The notes: generated by a model from the letters alone, not told the origin. 64,000 nucleotides of DNA from Ornithinimicrobium humiphilum (GCF_006716885.1 NZ_VFPU01000001.1:1674001-1738000); one strand, 5' to 3'. Shown: positions 31,675 to 41,808, counted from the first letter of the stretch. Numbers and translations are program-made.

Positions 31675-31692
31675 GCGGCAATAGCGTGCGTC
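31675..31692 (+). repeat. array repeat 16 (last exact core)
   Basis: GCGGCAATAGCGTGCG, identical over 16 bases to the site at 22420. No exact core was seen further right. Confidence 0.7.
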
Positions 31693-31713
31693 GGTCGGGG
31701 TGGCTCTGGCGGG

Positions 31714-32454
31714 CTATTCGTCGGCGTAGAGCACGTCTTGGGGCGGTGCGTCGGGGCACCAGGTGCTTTCGCCCAAGGTTGCCTGTACTTCCGGGGGTGG
31801 TTCTACTTCGGTGTGCGGACTCCAGTGCTTGTAGCCGGTGGCTGCATATTCTGCGACGAAGGTCTCGAACGATGGTGGCTCAGGCGGAAAGACGCCGTCT
31901 GCTTGCATGCACGGGATCGTGTGGTTGACACGCCAGTCGTACAGGACTTGCAGCTGCTCTAGGGAGTAGGGGCGGAGGTATTTCTCGTCGAGCGGGTATT
32001 GGGCCATGCAGATGTACGTGGCACGTTTCAGGTCGTCTTCCTGACTGAGATCGAAGGATATGCCCGCCTGGCCATGCTCGTCTTGCGTGGTCGGAAACCC
32101 TTGCTCGGCCATGCACTCGGGCTGGATGGTGGTGTTCCATTCGCCCGTGTCGACGGTGCGGACAGGTTCGACCGCGGGCGGTTCACCGTCCAGTCCGGCC
32201 TGCTCCCAGTACTGCTGCAGAGCTTCGGCATTGCTGCGGGGTGGCCCGGGTGGTGCTTGCTGCAGTGAGCGCGTGAGTTCGTCTTGGGACATGGAGGAGG
32301 AGGCGTCCGTGCTTGCGGGGGACACGGCGGAGCTGTTGGTGTCCTCCGTCGTAGGCGAGCCGTCGGGCGACGGCCCTGGCGCGGCGGCGCAGCCGCCCAG
32401 CACCAGGACGATAAGGGGTAAGGAGCGGGCGGCGGCTCTTAGACCTGTGCGCAT
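31714..32454 (-). CDS. putative lipoprotein
   Basis: 246 residues from ATG 32452-32454 (TTG 32463 is in frame). The signal peptide is ARSLPLIVLVLGGCAAAPG, followed by a long Ser/Thr/Pro linker. The folded part has ECMAEQGFPTTQDEHGQAGISFD, CMAQYPLDEKYLRPYS and IPCMQADGVFPPEPPSFETFVAEY: repeated C-M-x-x-x-G motifs, probably two homologous halves each with a Cys. The next gene, 32514, has the same CLRENDLPYATAPS and CADALGITAFDQG type of sequence, so both may belong to one unnamed family. Confidence 0.75.
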   Translation of the reverse strand: MRTGLRAAARSLPLIVLVLGGCAAAPGPSPDGSPTTEDTNSSAVSPASTDASSSMSQDELTRSLQQAPPGPPRSNAEALQQYWEQAGLDGEPPAVEPVRTVDTGEWNTTIQPECMAEQGFPTTQDEHGQAGISFDLSQEDDLKRATYICMAQYPLDEKYLRPYSLEQLQVLYDWRVNHTIPCMQADGVFPPEPPSFETFVAEYAATGYKHWSPHTEVEPPPEVQATLGESTWCPDAPPQDVLYADE

Positions 32455-32513
32455 GCTCCTCAACGCCTGCGGAGCGCTCCGGGTTGGGTCGAGGTTTTGC
32501 GAGAACTGCTGCG

Positions 32514-33206
32514 TCAGGGCGTCCCGGGCATTGGGCAGGTCCGCATCGCAGAGGCAAGACTCTTGCTCATGTTGGCGGAGAGGTAGGGATGCCAGTCGAC
32601 GTAGCCGTCGCTCAGGTCGTCGGCGAATGCGGGCTGTGAGGGGGCTGTTGCGTAGGGCAGGTCGTTCTCACGCAGGCAGTCAGTGACGTCGGCGTAGACC
32701 GTGTAGATCGTCACGGAGGCCTGTTCTTGTTGCTCTGTGCCGACGAAGGTTGGCCACCCCTGGTCGAAGGCCGTGATGCCCAGTGCGTCAGCGCAGTCGC
32801 GGATGGCGGCGTTGGCGTCAGGTTGGGTCCGACCCTGGCCGACCTGGACGCTCAGCGTGTCCTCTGTGGCCGATGCTTGCCATCCGCGGTATTGAAGGCA
32901 ACTCGCCGTGAGCAGGTTCGACACGGATGGTGCGGTGGGGAGCCCAGTCGAATCGGGCGTCTGAACGGGGCTCGTGACCACGACCCTGCCTTCGCCGGCG
33001 GGCACCGGTGCCGGCTGCTCCTTCGGCAGGCCGGCCCAGATGCCGACGACAGCGAGGATGGTGAGGACGCCGGCGCCGCCGTGCCGGCGTCGCCGTGCCC
33101 GTCGGCCCATCGACCAGGCGGTGGATGCCAGGTCGGGTTCGGGGATCTCGTCCGCGACCTGCCGCAGGGCGTGTGCCAGGCCGTTCGGCGTGCGGTCGGA
33201 GTTCAC
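32514..33206 (-). CDS. membrane-anchored protein partnered with ECF sigma factor (anti-sigma-like)
   Basis: 230 residues from GTG 33204-33206, which overlaps the sigma factor stop (GTGA). The first ~45 residues are cytoplasmic and charged (LAHALRQVADEIPEPDLA). One membrane helix follows (AGVLTILAVVGIWAGL), then an extracytoplasmic domain with four Cys (SCLQYRGWQASATED, RDCADALG, TDCLRENDLP, MRTCPMPG). The topology fits an anti-sigma factor or sensor, but no zinc-finger HxxxCxxC is present. Confidence 0.75.
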   Translation of the reverse strand: MNSDRTPNGLAHALRQVADEIPEPDLASTAWSMGRRARRRRHGGAGVLTILAVVGIWAGLPKEQPAPVPAGEGRVVVTSPVQTPDSTGLPTAPSVSNLLTASCLQYRGWQASATEDTLSVQVGQGRTQPDANAAIRDCADALGITAFDQGWPTFVGTEQQEQASVTIYTVYADVTDCLRENDLPYATAPSQPAFADDLSDGYVDWHPYLSANMSKSLASAMRTCPMPGTP

Positions 33207-33727
33207 CGTAGCTCCTGGGCTGTCTCGTCGATCGCCGGGATGAGTCGGCGCAGTTTGCGCAGAGCGTCGCTGGCTTGGGACTTCACAGTGCCTGGGGCGA
33301 TGTTCAACGCCTCGGCGATCTGCACCTCGGACAGGTCCTCGTAGTAGCGCAGCACTATCACCGCTCGTTGTCGAGGCGGGAGCTGAACCAAAGCGCGTCG
33401 GATCTCGTCGTTGGTCAGCCACGAAGCAGTGCCATCGGGAGCCTCGTGGCTGCCGAAGAGTCCACCGGGGTCCTGGTGGTCGGCAAGGTGCTCCCGGCGC
33501 AGGCGCCTCCACCTTGAGATGGCGTCCCGGTACAGGATTCGTCGCACGTAGGCCTCCGGTCGCTCGTCCCGTAGCCGTTCCCACCGACTGGCCAGCTTGA
33601 CCAGGGCGTCCTGGAGCAGGTCCTGCGCCAGGTGGTGGTCACCGCAGATCAGGTAGGCCGACCGCAGGAGCGCGCCCTGTCGTGCGCGGACAAAGGCGAC
33701 GAAGTCGTCCTCGCTGCCTTGCGTCAT
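33203..33727 (-). CDS. SigE-family (actinobacterial) ECF sigma factor
   Basis: 174 residues. Region 2 is FVAFVRARQGALLRSAYLICGDHHLAQDLLQDALVKLASRW (seen as consecutive helices with the QDLLQD core). Region 4 is LPPRQRAVIVLRYYEDLSEVQIAEALNIAPGTVKSQASDAL, a complete helix-turn-helix. It belongs to the 'SigE70' group common in actinobacteria. ATG 33725-33727 has GAGGAG upstream. The next gene overlaps it and probably encodes its membrane regulator. The divergent export operon is a likely target. Confidence 0.92.
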   Translation of the reverse strand: MTQGSEDDFVAFVRARQGALLRSAYLICGDHHLAQDLLQDALVKLASRWERLRDERPEAYVRRILYRDAISRWRRLRREHLADHQDPGGLFGSHEAPDGTASWLTNDEIRRALVQLPPRQRAVIVLRYYEDLSEVQIAEALNIAPGTVKSQASDALRKLRRLIPAIDETAQELR

Positions 33728-33828
33728 GCATCTCCTCGTCGACCTGGTTCTCTTCAACGCACGAGGAACCAGGCAGGTTGGGTCGTGGTCTGGACCCAAC
33801 CACATCACGCACTGGCGCGTTGGGAAGC

Positions 33829-34998
33829 GTGACCCCTTTATCCTCGTCCCCTCCACCTCGCCCGCATGTGCAGCCGCGGCGACGGCCCCCCTGGGTGACG
33901 CGGGCGGCCGTCGTCGCGACACTGGCCCTCGCGCTCAGCGCCGTGGCTGGCCTCGCCTGGTGGGCATCACGGGCAACCCTGACTCCGTCACTGGCAGTCG
34001 ACGTTCCCCAGGAGGGAGCGCAACAGGTCGTGTGGGCGCAGGCGACGTCAGGGTCGGTGGGGCGGTCTCTGCCGTTGTCGACGACATTGCGGCAGCCAGC
34101 CGTGCCGGTTGCGCAGAACACCTTCACCGGGGTCGTCACCCGGGTGTCACCGGGGGAGGTGGACCAAGGGGACGTCGTGTACGTCGTCGGGGACACACCG
34201 GTGCGTGTGGTGCAGGGCGAGGTGCCGTTCTGGAGGGACCTGGCCCCCGGGGCCAAAGGCAAGGACGTGGCCGCCCTGCAAGAACTGCTGATCGACCAGG
34301 GGCACCTGGACGGTGAGGCCGACGGTGACTTCGGGCCGGCCACGTTGCGGGCCCTCCGCGCCTGGCAGAGGGCCGAGGGGCGCGAGCAGACCGGGACCGT
34401 GCCGCTGGGCGCGCTGATCTGGGTGCCCGACCTGCCCGCGGTGGTCCAGCTCGGTGAGGCCATCGTGGTCGGAAAGACGGTGGGCGGGGGTGAGGACGCG
34501 GTCCTCGCGCCGACCGGGGCCCGCGAGTTCGTGCTCGTCGTGACGCAGGACCAGGCACGGTTGATCCCGGCCGAGGCCACGGTGGAGATCACCTACGAGG
34601 GCCACACGTGGGACGCGGTGATCGCGGGGAGCGAACTGGATGAGTTCGGCTCGACCACGTTCGAGCTCACCGCACCCGACGGTGGCGAGGTCTGCGGCGA
34701 GGCGTGCGGTGTGCTGCCCAACGACGCGCAGGTGACGCTGCGTTCGGAGGTGGTGATCGTGCCCCAGGTGGAGGGCACCACCGTCCCGGCCGCCGCGGTC
34801 GCCACCCGCGCAGATGGCACCGCCTACGTGGTCACCGACTCCGGTGAGGTCGAGGTGACCGTGGCCGGGTCCGGGCAGGGCGTCGCCGTCCTCGAGGGCA
34901 TCGAGCCGGGCACCCGCGTCCAGGTCCTCGACGGCACCCCAGGACCGCAGCCCGCCCAGGCACCGGGTGACGGCGCCGAGGCCACCGGGAACGGGTGA
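33829..34998 (+). CDS. efflux adaptor with peptidoglycan-binding domain
   Basis: 389 residues from GTG 33829. There is one N-terminal membrane helix (AAVVATLALALSAVAGLAWWA), a PG_binding_1 domain at about residues 140-190 (GAKGKDVAALQELLIDQGHLDGEADGDFGPATLRALRAWQ), and beta-rich barrel/lipoyl-like segments (VEITYEGHTWDAVIAG, GTTVPAAAVATRADGTAYVV). This is the actinobacterial version of the MacA/HlyD adaptor. It precedes an ATPase and a permease, so it should link the exporter to the cell wall. Confidence 0.82.
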   Translation: MTPLSSSPPPRPHVQPRRRPPWVTRAAVVATLALALSAVAGLAWWASRATLTPSLAVDVPQEGAQQVVWAQATSGSVGRSLPLSTTLRQPAVPVAQNTFTGVVTRVSPGEVDQGDVVYVVGDTPVRVVQGEVPFWRDLAPGAKGKDVAALQELLIDQGHLDGEADGDFGPATLRALRAWQRAEGREQTGTVPLGALIWVPDLPAVVQLGEAIVVGKTVGGGEDAVLAPTGAREFVLVVTQDQARLIPAEATVEITYEGHTWDAVIAGSELDEFGSTTFELTAPDGGEVCGEACGVLPNDAQVTLRSEVVIVPQVEGTTVPAAAVATRADGTAYVVTDSGEVEVTVAGSGQGVAVLEGIEPGTRVQVLDGTPGPQPAQAPGDGAEATGNG

Positions 34999-35004
34999 GG
35001 GATC

Positions 35005-35652
35005 GTGCTGGCGGTACGCGACCTGGCCTTTGCCTACACCCGCGGCGGGGAAGAGCTCTTCGACGGCCTGACGCACAACTTCACCCCGGGCGCGGTCACC
35101 GCGGTCACCGGGCCCTCCGGGCGCGGTAAGTCGACCCTGTTGTACGTGCTCGGGCTGATGCTCACCCCGACCCGCGGGGCTGTCCTCCTCGACGGCCAGG
35201 ACGTGTCCTCCGCGCCCGACGCGACCCGCTCCCGGGTGCGGGCGCACCGGGTCGGGTTCGTCTTCCAGGACTCTGCCCTCGACCCCACCCGCACGGTGCT
35301 GGACTCGGTGCTCGAACCCGCCCTCTACGCCGGCTGGAGCCTGACCGCCGCACGGGTCCGGGCGCGGGAGCTCCTGGACCAGCTCGGCGTCGGCGACCGC
35401 GCGGACCACCGCCCCGGGGAGGTCTCCGGCGGGCAGGCCCAACGCGTCGCGGTCGCAAGGGCCCTGGTCACCGACCCCGCCGTCGTCCTGGCCGACGAGC
35501 CCACGGGCAACCTGGACAGGGACAACGCCACCGGTGTCCTCGCGGCGCTGTCCGCGGCCGCCGGCACCGCAGGCGGCACGCCCCGCACGGTCGTGGTCGC
35601 CACGCACGACCCGTTCGTGCTCGAGCACGCCGACGAGGTCCTGGCCCTATGA
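35005..35652 (+). CDS. ABC transporter ATPase (MacB/LolD type)
   Basis: 215 residues from GTG 35005. Walker A is GPSGRGKST, the signature is VSGGQAQRVAVARALV, Walker B is AVVLADEPTGNLD, and the H-loop is VVATHDP. LolD/MacB-type ATPases power export or extraction through FtsX-like permeases. The Q-loop reads VGFVFQD. It is six bases after the adaptor gene. The stop TGA overlaps an ATG (35649) that probably was the permease start. Confidence 0.93.
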   Translation: MLAVRDLAFAYTRGGEELFDGLTHNFTPGAVTAVTGPSGRGKSTLLYVLGLMLTPTRGAVLLDGQDVSSAPDATRSRVRAHRVGFVFQDSALDPTRTVLDSVLEPALYAGWSLTAARVRARELLDQLGVGDRADHRPGEVSGGQAQRVAVARALVTDPAVVLADEPTGNLDRDNATGVLAALSAAAGTAGGTPRTVVVATHDPFVLEHADEVLAL

Positions 35653-35680
35653 CACCCACCGCGACGACGGGGCGCCGGTC

Positions 35681-36781
35681 GTGAGGCCGCTGCTGCTGGC
35701 TCGGGAGGCGCTGGCCACCGCGTGGGCGACCAAGGTGCCCACCGTCCTGGTGCTGCTGCTGGTCGCGACGATGTGCGCGGCCACGATCGCCACGGTCGGG
35801 CGCACCGCCGCCGCCGAGCAGCAGCTGCTGACCCGGCTGGACTCGGCCGGCTCCCGCGTCCTGGTCGTCGCCGACGCCCGCGGCGACGGTCTCATCACCC
35901 CGACCGTGGTGGACCAGGCCACCGGTCTGTCCACTGCCGAACGCGCCGCTGGCACGCTCATCCCGGTCGACGTGGTCAACGGCGTCATCGGGCAGGGCGG
36001 CACCCGGGTCCCCGCCTGGGGCGTGCACGGAGACCTGTCCACGGTCGCGACCCTGACCGCCGGACGCTGGCCCGGCCCCGGTGAGGCGATCGTCACCCAG
36101 GCCGCGATGGACCGCCTCGGGATGGACCACCCCGTCGGGTGGGTCGCGCAGGCCTCCACCACCGTCGTCGACGACTGGTCCGTCGTCGGCTCCTTCACCC
36201 CCAGAGAACCGTTCGGCGACTACGCCACCGGCGTGCTGTACGTCGCCCCCGAGGGGCGTGACCTGGACTCCCTGCACGTCGTCCTCAACACCGCTGGTGC
36301 CGCGCAAGTCACCCAGTCCCAGGTGCTGCGGCTCATCGACCCACCGGCACCGGACGCGCTGACCATCACCTCCCCGGTCTCACTGGCCCAGCTGCAGGAC
36401 CAGGTCACCGGCGACCTGGCCCTCTTCGGTCGCACCCTGCTCCTCGGCGTCCTCGGCGCCGGGGCGCTGCTCGTGGCCATCGTCACCCTGGCCGACGTCC
36501 TCGTGCGCCGGGCAGACCTCGGCCGCCGCCGCGCGCTCGGCGCCACCCGCACCACCATCATCACCCTCGTCGTCCTGCGCACCCTGACCCCCGCCCTGGC
36601 CGGCGCGGCGACCGGCACCCTCGTCGGCGTCCTGCTCACCCGGCGGCTAGGGGCCGTCCCTCCCTGGGACTTCATCACCGGCACCGCCACCCTCGCCCTC
36701 CTCGCCGCCACCGTTGCCGCAATCCCGCCCGCCCTCTACGCTGCCACCCGCGATCCCGTCCGGGTCCTACGCACACCCTGA
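35681..36781 (+). CDS. FtsX/MacB-like ABC permease
   Basis: 366 residues from GTG 35681. An N-terminal helix (VPTVLVLLLVATMCAATIATV), a large extracytoplasmic domain, and three C-terminal helices (LLLGVLGAGALLVAIVTLADVLV, IITLVVLRTLTPALAGAATGTLVG, LALLAATVAAIPPALY) with the RRALGATRTTI coupling motif. The ATG at 35649, coupled to the ATPase stop, begins MTPTATTG. One extra G in the GGGG run at 35669-35672 would join it to the permease frame (377 residues), so the true start may be there. Confidence 0.83.
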   Translation: MRPLLLAREALATAWATKVPTVLVLLLVATMCAATIATVGRTAAAEQQLLTRLDSAGSRVLVVADARGDGLITPTVVDQATGLSTAERAAGTLIPVDVVNGVIGQGGTRVPAWGVHGDLSTVATLTAGRWPGPGEAIVTQAAMDRLGMDHPVGWVAQASTTVVDDWSVVGSFTPREPFGDYATGVLYVAPEGRDLDSLHVVLNTAGAAQVTQSQVLRLIDPPAPDALTITSPVSLAQLQDQVTGDLALFGRTLLLGVLGAGALLVAIVTLADVLVRRADLGRRRALGATRTTIITLVVLRTLTPALAGAATGTLVGVLLTRRLGAVPPWDFITGTATLALLAATVAAIPPALYAATRDPVRVLRTP

Positions 36782-37219
36782 ATTGCGGTGTGTCCCCACG
36801 ATTTCCAGCGAGTCGTATCACTGGCCGACTGATCGTGGCGGCAGCAATCCAGTGACTGTCCGCTTTCCTCGCCCCTTTGTTGAGGTTGGCGGTGATGTCG
36901 AACGGGGATGCTGGCCCTGTTGCTCCATGCCTCGACTGTTTTCCTCGGAAAGCATCCCCGAACTGAGCCTAATCATCCCCCGCAGCCGGCAGACGCGGTC
37001 TCTCCCTTGCGCGCAGAATGAAACGCCGGTGATTCTTGCGAGGCGTCTGAGGGGTCTCAGGCCGTTCGTCTCCAGCATCCGGACATCGGCGGAGTCGCGA
37101 TGTCACGCACCTGGGTCGAGCCGATCACCGGCATCTCCCTGACGACTGCGTGCTTGTAGGCGGTGCAGAAGGGTGTCGATGCGGCCTTCCCCTACCCGCT
37201 CGTGGAGACTGTGTCGGCG
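36782..37219. other. gene-poor 438-bp stretch at the right edge of the accessory region
   Basis: No convincing gene on either strand; the longest frames (86-143 codons) lack start context and codon bias. The composition is less GC-rich than the flanks. A GCGGCAGCAATCC at about 36838 is a weak echo of the array repeat. The segment probably marks the end of acquired DNA before the conserved kinase gene. Confidence 0.5.
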
Positions 37220-38878
<1,659 letters not shown>

Positions 38879-38981
38879 CGGTCACCTCCAGGGGCGTCTC
38901 ACCAGGTCGCACCTCCTGCGGGAGGATGCTCCTCCACCCTATCGACGGGTATGCCGTGCCCGGCGGGGTGCTCGGACCTGG

Positions 38982-39308
38982 CTAGATCCCGAGCAGGACG
39001 TAGTAGGCCACGCCCAGCGCGACGAGCGCCGTCCCGACCACGAAGCCGACCCGGCCGCCGCGCACCAGGAACCAGCCGAGGAACGCGAGCGTGACCAGCC
39101 CCGCGACGAGCGAGACCTGACCGATCGCGGCCCCCATGCCATCGGCCGTCGGAGTGCCGGTGCTCGGCTGCATCAGCACGCCGGCGCCGTAGACGACGGG
39201 CACCAGCGCGAGCAGCGCGCCGATGGCGGCGACCGCCATCGCCCATCCCGGCGACCAGCCGCGCCGTCCGGACCACCCCGACCCCATAGCCACCCCTGAA
39301 GTGCTCAT
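38982..39308 (-). CDS. small membrane protein
   Basis: 108 residues with three hydrophobic segments (AMAVAAIGALLALVPVVYGAGVL, SLVAGLVTLAFLGWFLV, FVVGTALVALGVAYYVLLGI). The N-terminal ~20 residues are Gly/Arg/Ser-rich. No family is recognised. It is oriented with the AarF gene downstream, separated by about 100 bp that contains the word GGTATGCCGTG. Confidence 0.75.
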   Translation of the reverse strand: MSTSGVAMGSGWSGRRGWSPGWAMAVAAIGALLALVPVVYGAGVLMQPSTGTPTADGMGAAIGQVSLVAGLVTLAFLGWFLVRGGRVGFVVGTALVALGVAYYVLLGI

Positions 39309-39357
39309 GCGTCAGTGTGGACCCTCCGGGCCCGCGCGCGCAGGATCTCGGGCGATC

Positions 39358-39924
39358 TCAGGGCCTGCGCAGCAGCCGGCGCCCCACGAGCACGGCTCCG
39401 ACGCCGGCTGCGACCAGCGGTCCCGCGGTGACGATCGGGTCCATCCACCGGTGGTTGTGGTCCACGCGACGGGCGGTGGTGCGCGGGTCGGGTCCGCCGT
39501 GCGTGACCTCGCTCCGCAGCCCGGTCGCCACGGGGTTGGAGACGCGGCCCGAGGTCAGCTCGCGCACCGAGCTCTCGACGACGTCGACCCGGTCGGCGGC
39601 CAGGAGCAGCAGCCAGTGGGCGGCGCGCGCCTCGCTGTAGCGGCGGAAGGCCAGCCGCCGGATGGCGCCGGAGACGCCCCTCGGGGGATAGGTCGTCCCG
39701 AAGACCGGGGTGAGGCGGGCGTGCTCGATCGACCGCTCGCGCGGGTAGGTCTCGGGCTGCTGCTCGGGCAGGTCCCACCAGGCACCGGTGGCGCGGGGGT
39801 CGAAGCGCTCCCGCGGGACGCTGGGGCGGTCGGCGGGGTCGAGGTCGGCGCCCCACCCGGGGATGCGGGCCCTCAGCTCCTCGGAGGAGGGGGCGCGGCT
39901 CGGCTTGTCTGCGGGGTACGGCAC
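39358..39924 (-). CDS. hypothetical protein linked to formaldehyde-dehydrogenase-like ADH
   Basis: 188 residues from GTG 39922-39924. The first half has ELRARIPGWGADLDPADRPSVPRE and FDPRATGAWWDLPEQQPE. The middle has RRLAFRRYSEARAAHWLLLLAADRVDVVE. A C-terminal hydrophobic segment (PIVTAGPLVAAGVGAVLVG) is probably a membrane anchor. It begins 14 bases after the alcohol dehydrogenase gene stop, so the two are likely co-transcribed. Function unknown. Confidence 0.75.
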   Translation of the reverse strand: MPYPADKPSRAPSSEELRARIPGWGADLDPADRPSVPRERFDPRATGAWWDLPEQQPETYPRERSIEHARLTPVFGTTYPPRGVSGAIRRLAFRRYSEARAAHWLLLLAADRVDVVESSVRELTSGRVSNPVATGLRSEVTHGGPDPRTTARRVDHNHRWMDPIVTAGPLVAAGVGAVLVGRRLLRRP

Positions 39925-39938
39925 GGTGTCCTCCTGCG

Positions 39939-41084
39939 TCAGTCGCCGACGGTGACCAGGGGCTTGATGCACCCGTCGAGCTTGGCGGACATGATGTGGT
40001 AGCCCTCGGGGAGGTGCTCCAGGGGTATGCGGTGGGTCACGATCTCGGTCGGGTCGAAGTAGCCCGCCCTCAGGTGCTCGAGGAGCCGCGGCCACTGCCG
40101 CTTCACGGGGCACTGGTTCATCCGCAGCGTCAGGCCTTTGTTCATCGCGTCGCCGAACTTCACGGCGCTGAACATCGGTCCGTAGGCGCCGACGACCGAG
40201 ACGGTGCCGCCCTTGCGGACCGCGTCGATGGCCCAGTTGAGCGCGACGGGGGAGCCGCCCTGCAACTTGAGCTTGGCCGAGGTCACGTGCATGAGCAGGT
40301 TGCCGTCGGCCTCGGCGCCGACGGCGTCGATGACCCGGTCGGCCCCGAGGTGGTCGGTCACCCTCTTCAGGAGCACGACGATGTCGTCGTGCTCGGCGAA
40401 GTTGTAGGTCTCCGCGAACGCGAAGGTGCGCGCCTTCTCCAGCCGGTGCTCCAGATGGTCGACGACGATGACGCGGCCGGCGCCCATGAGCCAGGCCGAC
40501 CGCGCTGCGAACAGGCCCACCGGCCCCGCGCCCAGGACCACCACGGTGTCGCCCTCGACGATGTCGGCGAGCTGGGCCCCGAAGTAGCCGGTCGGCAGGG
40601 CGTCGGTGAGCAGCACCGCGGTCTCGTCCGAGATCCAGTCGGGGATGAGGCTCGGGCCGGCGTCGGCGAAGGGCACCCGGACGTACTCCGCCTGACCGCC
40701 GTCGTAGCCACCGGTGGTGTGGGAGTAGCCGTACATCCCGCCCACCGCCGTGGCGTTGGGGTTGACGTTGTGGCAGTTGGAGTAGAGCCCGCGGGCGCAG
40801 AAGAAGCAGGTGCCGCAGAAGACGTTGAAGGGGACCATCACCCGGTCGCCGACCTTGAGGTTGCGCACCGACGGGCCCACCTCGTGGACGGTGCCGATGA
40901 ACTCGTGGCCGAAGGTCGTGCCGACCCGGGTGTCGGGCATCATCCCGTGGTAGAGGTGCAGGTCGGAGCCGCAGATCGCGCCCATCTCGACCTTGACGAC
41001 CGCGTCGTTGTGGTGCTCGATGCGCGGCATGTCCTTCTCGCGCACCTCGACCCTGTACGGGCCGCGGTAGACCAGTGCTCGCAT
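39939..41084 (-). CDS. zinc-dependent alcohol/formaldehyde dehydrogenase-like
   Basis: 381 residues. Zinc ligands: GAICGSDLHLYHG (catalytic) and the structural site CGTCFFCARGLYSNC. GHEFIGTVHEVG and the NAD-binding VVVLGAGPVGLFAARSAWLMGAG are present. Length and layout match the glutathione-independent formaldehyde dehydrogenase-like group of threonine/alcohol dehydrogenases. In actinobacteria such enzymes handle formaldehyde or other aldehydes, but the substrate is not proven here. ATG 41082-41084 has GGAGGATCC upstream. Confidence 0.9.
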   Translation of the reverse strand: MRALVYRGPYRVEVREKDMPRIEHHNDAVVKVEMGAICGSDLHLYHGMMPDTRVGTTFGHEFIGTVHEVGPSVRNLKVGDRVMVPFNVFCGTCFFCARGLYSNCHNVNPNATAVGGMYGYSHTTGGYDGGQAEYVRVPFADAGPSLIPDWISDETAVLLTDALPTGYFGAQLADIVEGDTVVVLGAGPVGLFAARSAWLMGAGRVIVVDHLEHRLEKARTFAFAETYNFAEHDDIVVLLKRVTDHLGADRVIDAVGAEADGNLLMHVTSAKLKLQGGSPVALNWAIDAVRKGGTVSVVGAYGPMFSAVKFGDAMNKGLTLRMNQCPVKRQWPRLLEHLRAGYFDPTEIVTHRIPLEHLPEGYHIMSAKLDGCIKPLVTVGD

Positions 41085-41178
41085 GGATCCTCCCCGGGTG
41101 GAACGTGCGGACCCATGCAGCGTCGCACGCGGCTTCCCGGGCGTCCGCCCGAAGCGACCTCGGGGGAGAGCGCCCGAC

Positions 41179-41724
41179 TCAGAGCAGGCGCACCAGCTCC
41201 GCGCCCCACGCCCGGGCGCGGGCCAGCTCGCCCTCCTCGAGGGGCCCCTCCATCCCGCGCACCCAGAAGACCTCGGGCTCGCGGACGATCTCGAAGCCGA
41301 GGTGGCGCAGCCGGCGTGCGGCCGCCCGGCTCGCGGTGCCCGGGAGGTTGGGGCGTCGGACGTGCGTGTCGAAGGTGGCGGCCCGCCGGCCCGCGGCCGG
41401 GGAGGCGGCCTCGAGCCACTCGCGTATGCCGGTGCCCGGGTCCGTGCCGCCCCGCTCCGAGGCGTCGTGCCGGGTGCCGGGCCGGCTGAGGCCGAAGGCG
41501 TGGGTAGGTGCACCGACGACGAGCAGGTCGGTGTGCACCTGGTCCAGCGGCGGTGCGGAGGCGACGCCGACCACCGTGGCGCCCTCGCCGAGGCCCTGGG
41601 CGATGGCCTCGGCCACCAGGCGGGTGTTGCCCCAGCAGGACTCGTGCACGACGAGCGCCGTCGGGACGTCGCGGCCGGGCAGGGTGGACGGGTCGGAACG
41701 GGTCACGGTCATCGTGGTCGGCAT
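41179..41724 (-). CDS. flavodoxin-domain protein
   Basis: 181 residues from ATG 41722-41724, with GAGGAGG seven bases upstream. TALVVHESCWGNTRLVAEAIAQGL is the FMN phosphate loop of flavodoxins, although T/S-x-T-G-N is changed to ESCWGNT. LLVVGAPTHAFGLSRPGTR is the second FMN contact. It probably carries electrons or acts as a small quinone/nitro reductase; the partner is unknown. Confidence 0.85.
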   Translation of the reverse strand: MPTTMTVTRSDPSTLPGRDVPTALVVHESCWGNTRLVAEAIAQGLGEGATVVGVASAPPLDQVHTDLLVVGAPTHAFGLSRPGTRHDASERGGTDPGTGIREWLEAASPAAGRRAATFDTHVRRPNLPGTASRAAARRLRHLGFEIVREPEVFWVRGMEGPLEEGELARARAWGAELVRLL

Positions 41725-41808
41725 GGCGCACCTCCTCGTGCCCTCCCAGCGCACCACCGGGGGCGGCTCGCCGCAGCGACCTGGGTCACGCCCGCGGTGT
41801 CTGGTGCG

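Larger units (their letters stand above)
19656..31690 (+). other. integron-like gene-cassette array
   Basis: Twelve kilobases of single small genes in both orientations, separated by same-orientation copies of an intergenic repeat (core GCGGCARNAGCG, ten exact copies between 22420 and 31686, plus variants). Repeat-to-repeat distances are mostly 0.45-1.5 kb, the size of integron cassettes. Base composition and codon use are visibly less GC-biased than in the flanks. Gene content (lipoproteins, MazEF, nucleotidyltransferase, acetyltransferase, HIT) matches cassette content elsewhere. Mobility of the units by the adjacent recombinase is inferred, not shown. Confidence 0.6.

Noticed and set aside
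22420..31692. CRISPR array
   Set aside because: Repeats are spaced by whole genes, not by uniform short spacers, and no cas genes are present.
18676..36781. Prophage or ICE
   Set aside because: A recombinase is present but there are no phage structural, replication, relaxase or type IV secretion genes.
36818..37078. 86-codon minus-strand frame in the gene-poor scar
   Set aside because: No start context, no codon bias and no recognisable domain; kept only as part of the described empty stretch.
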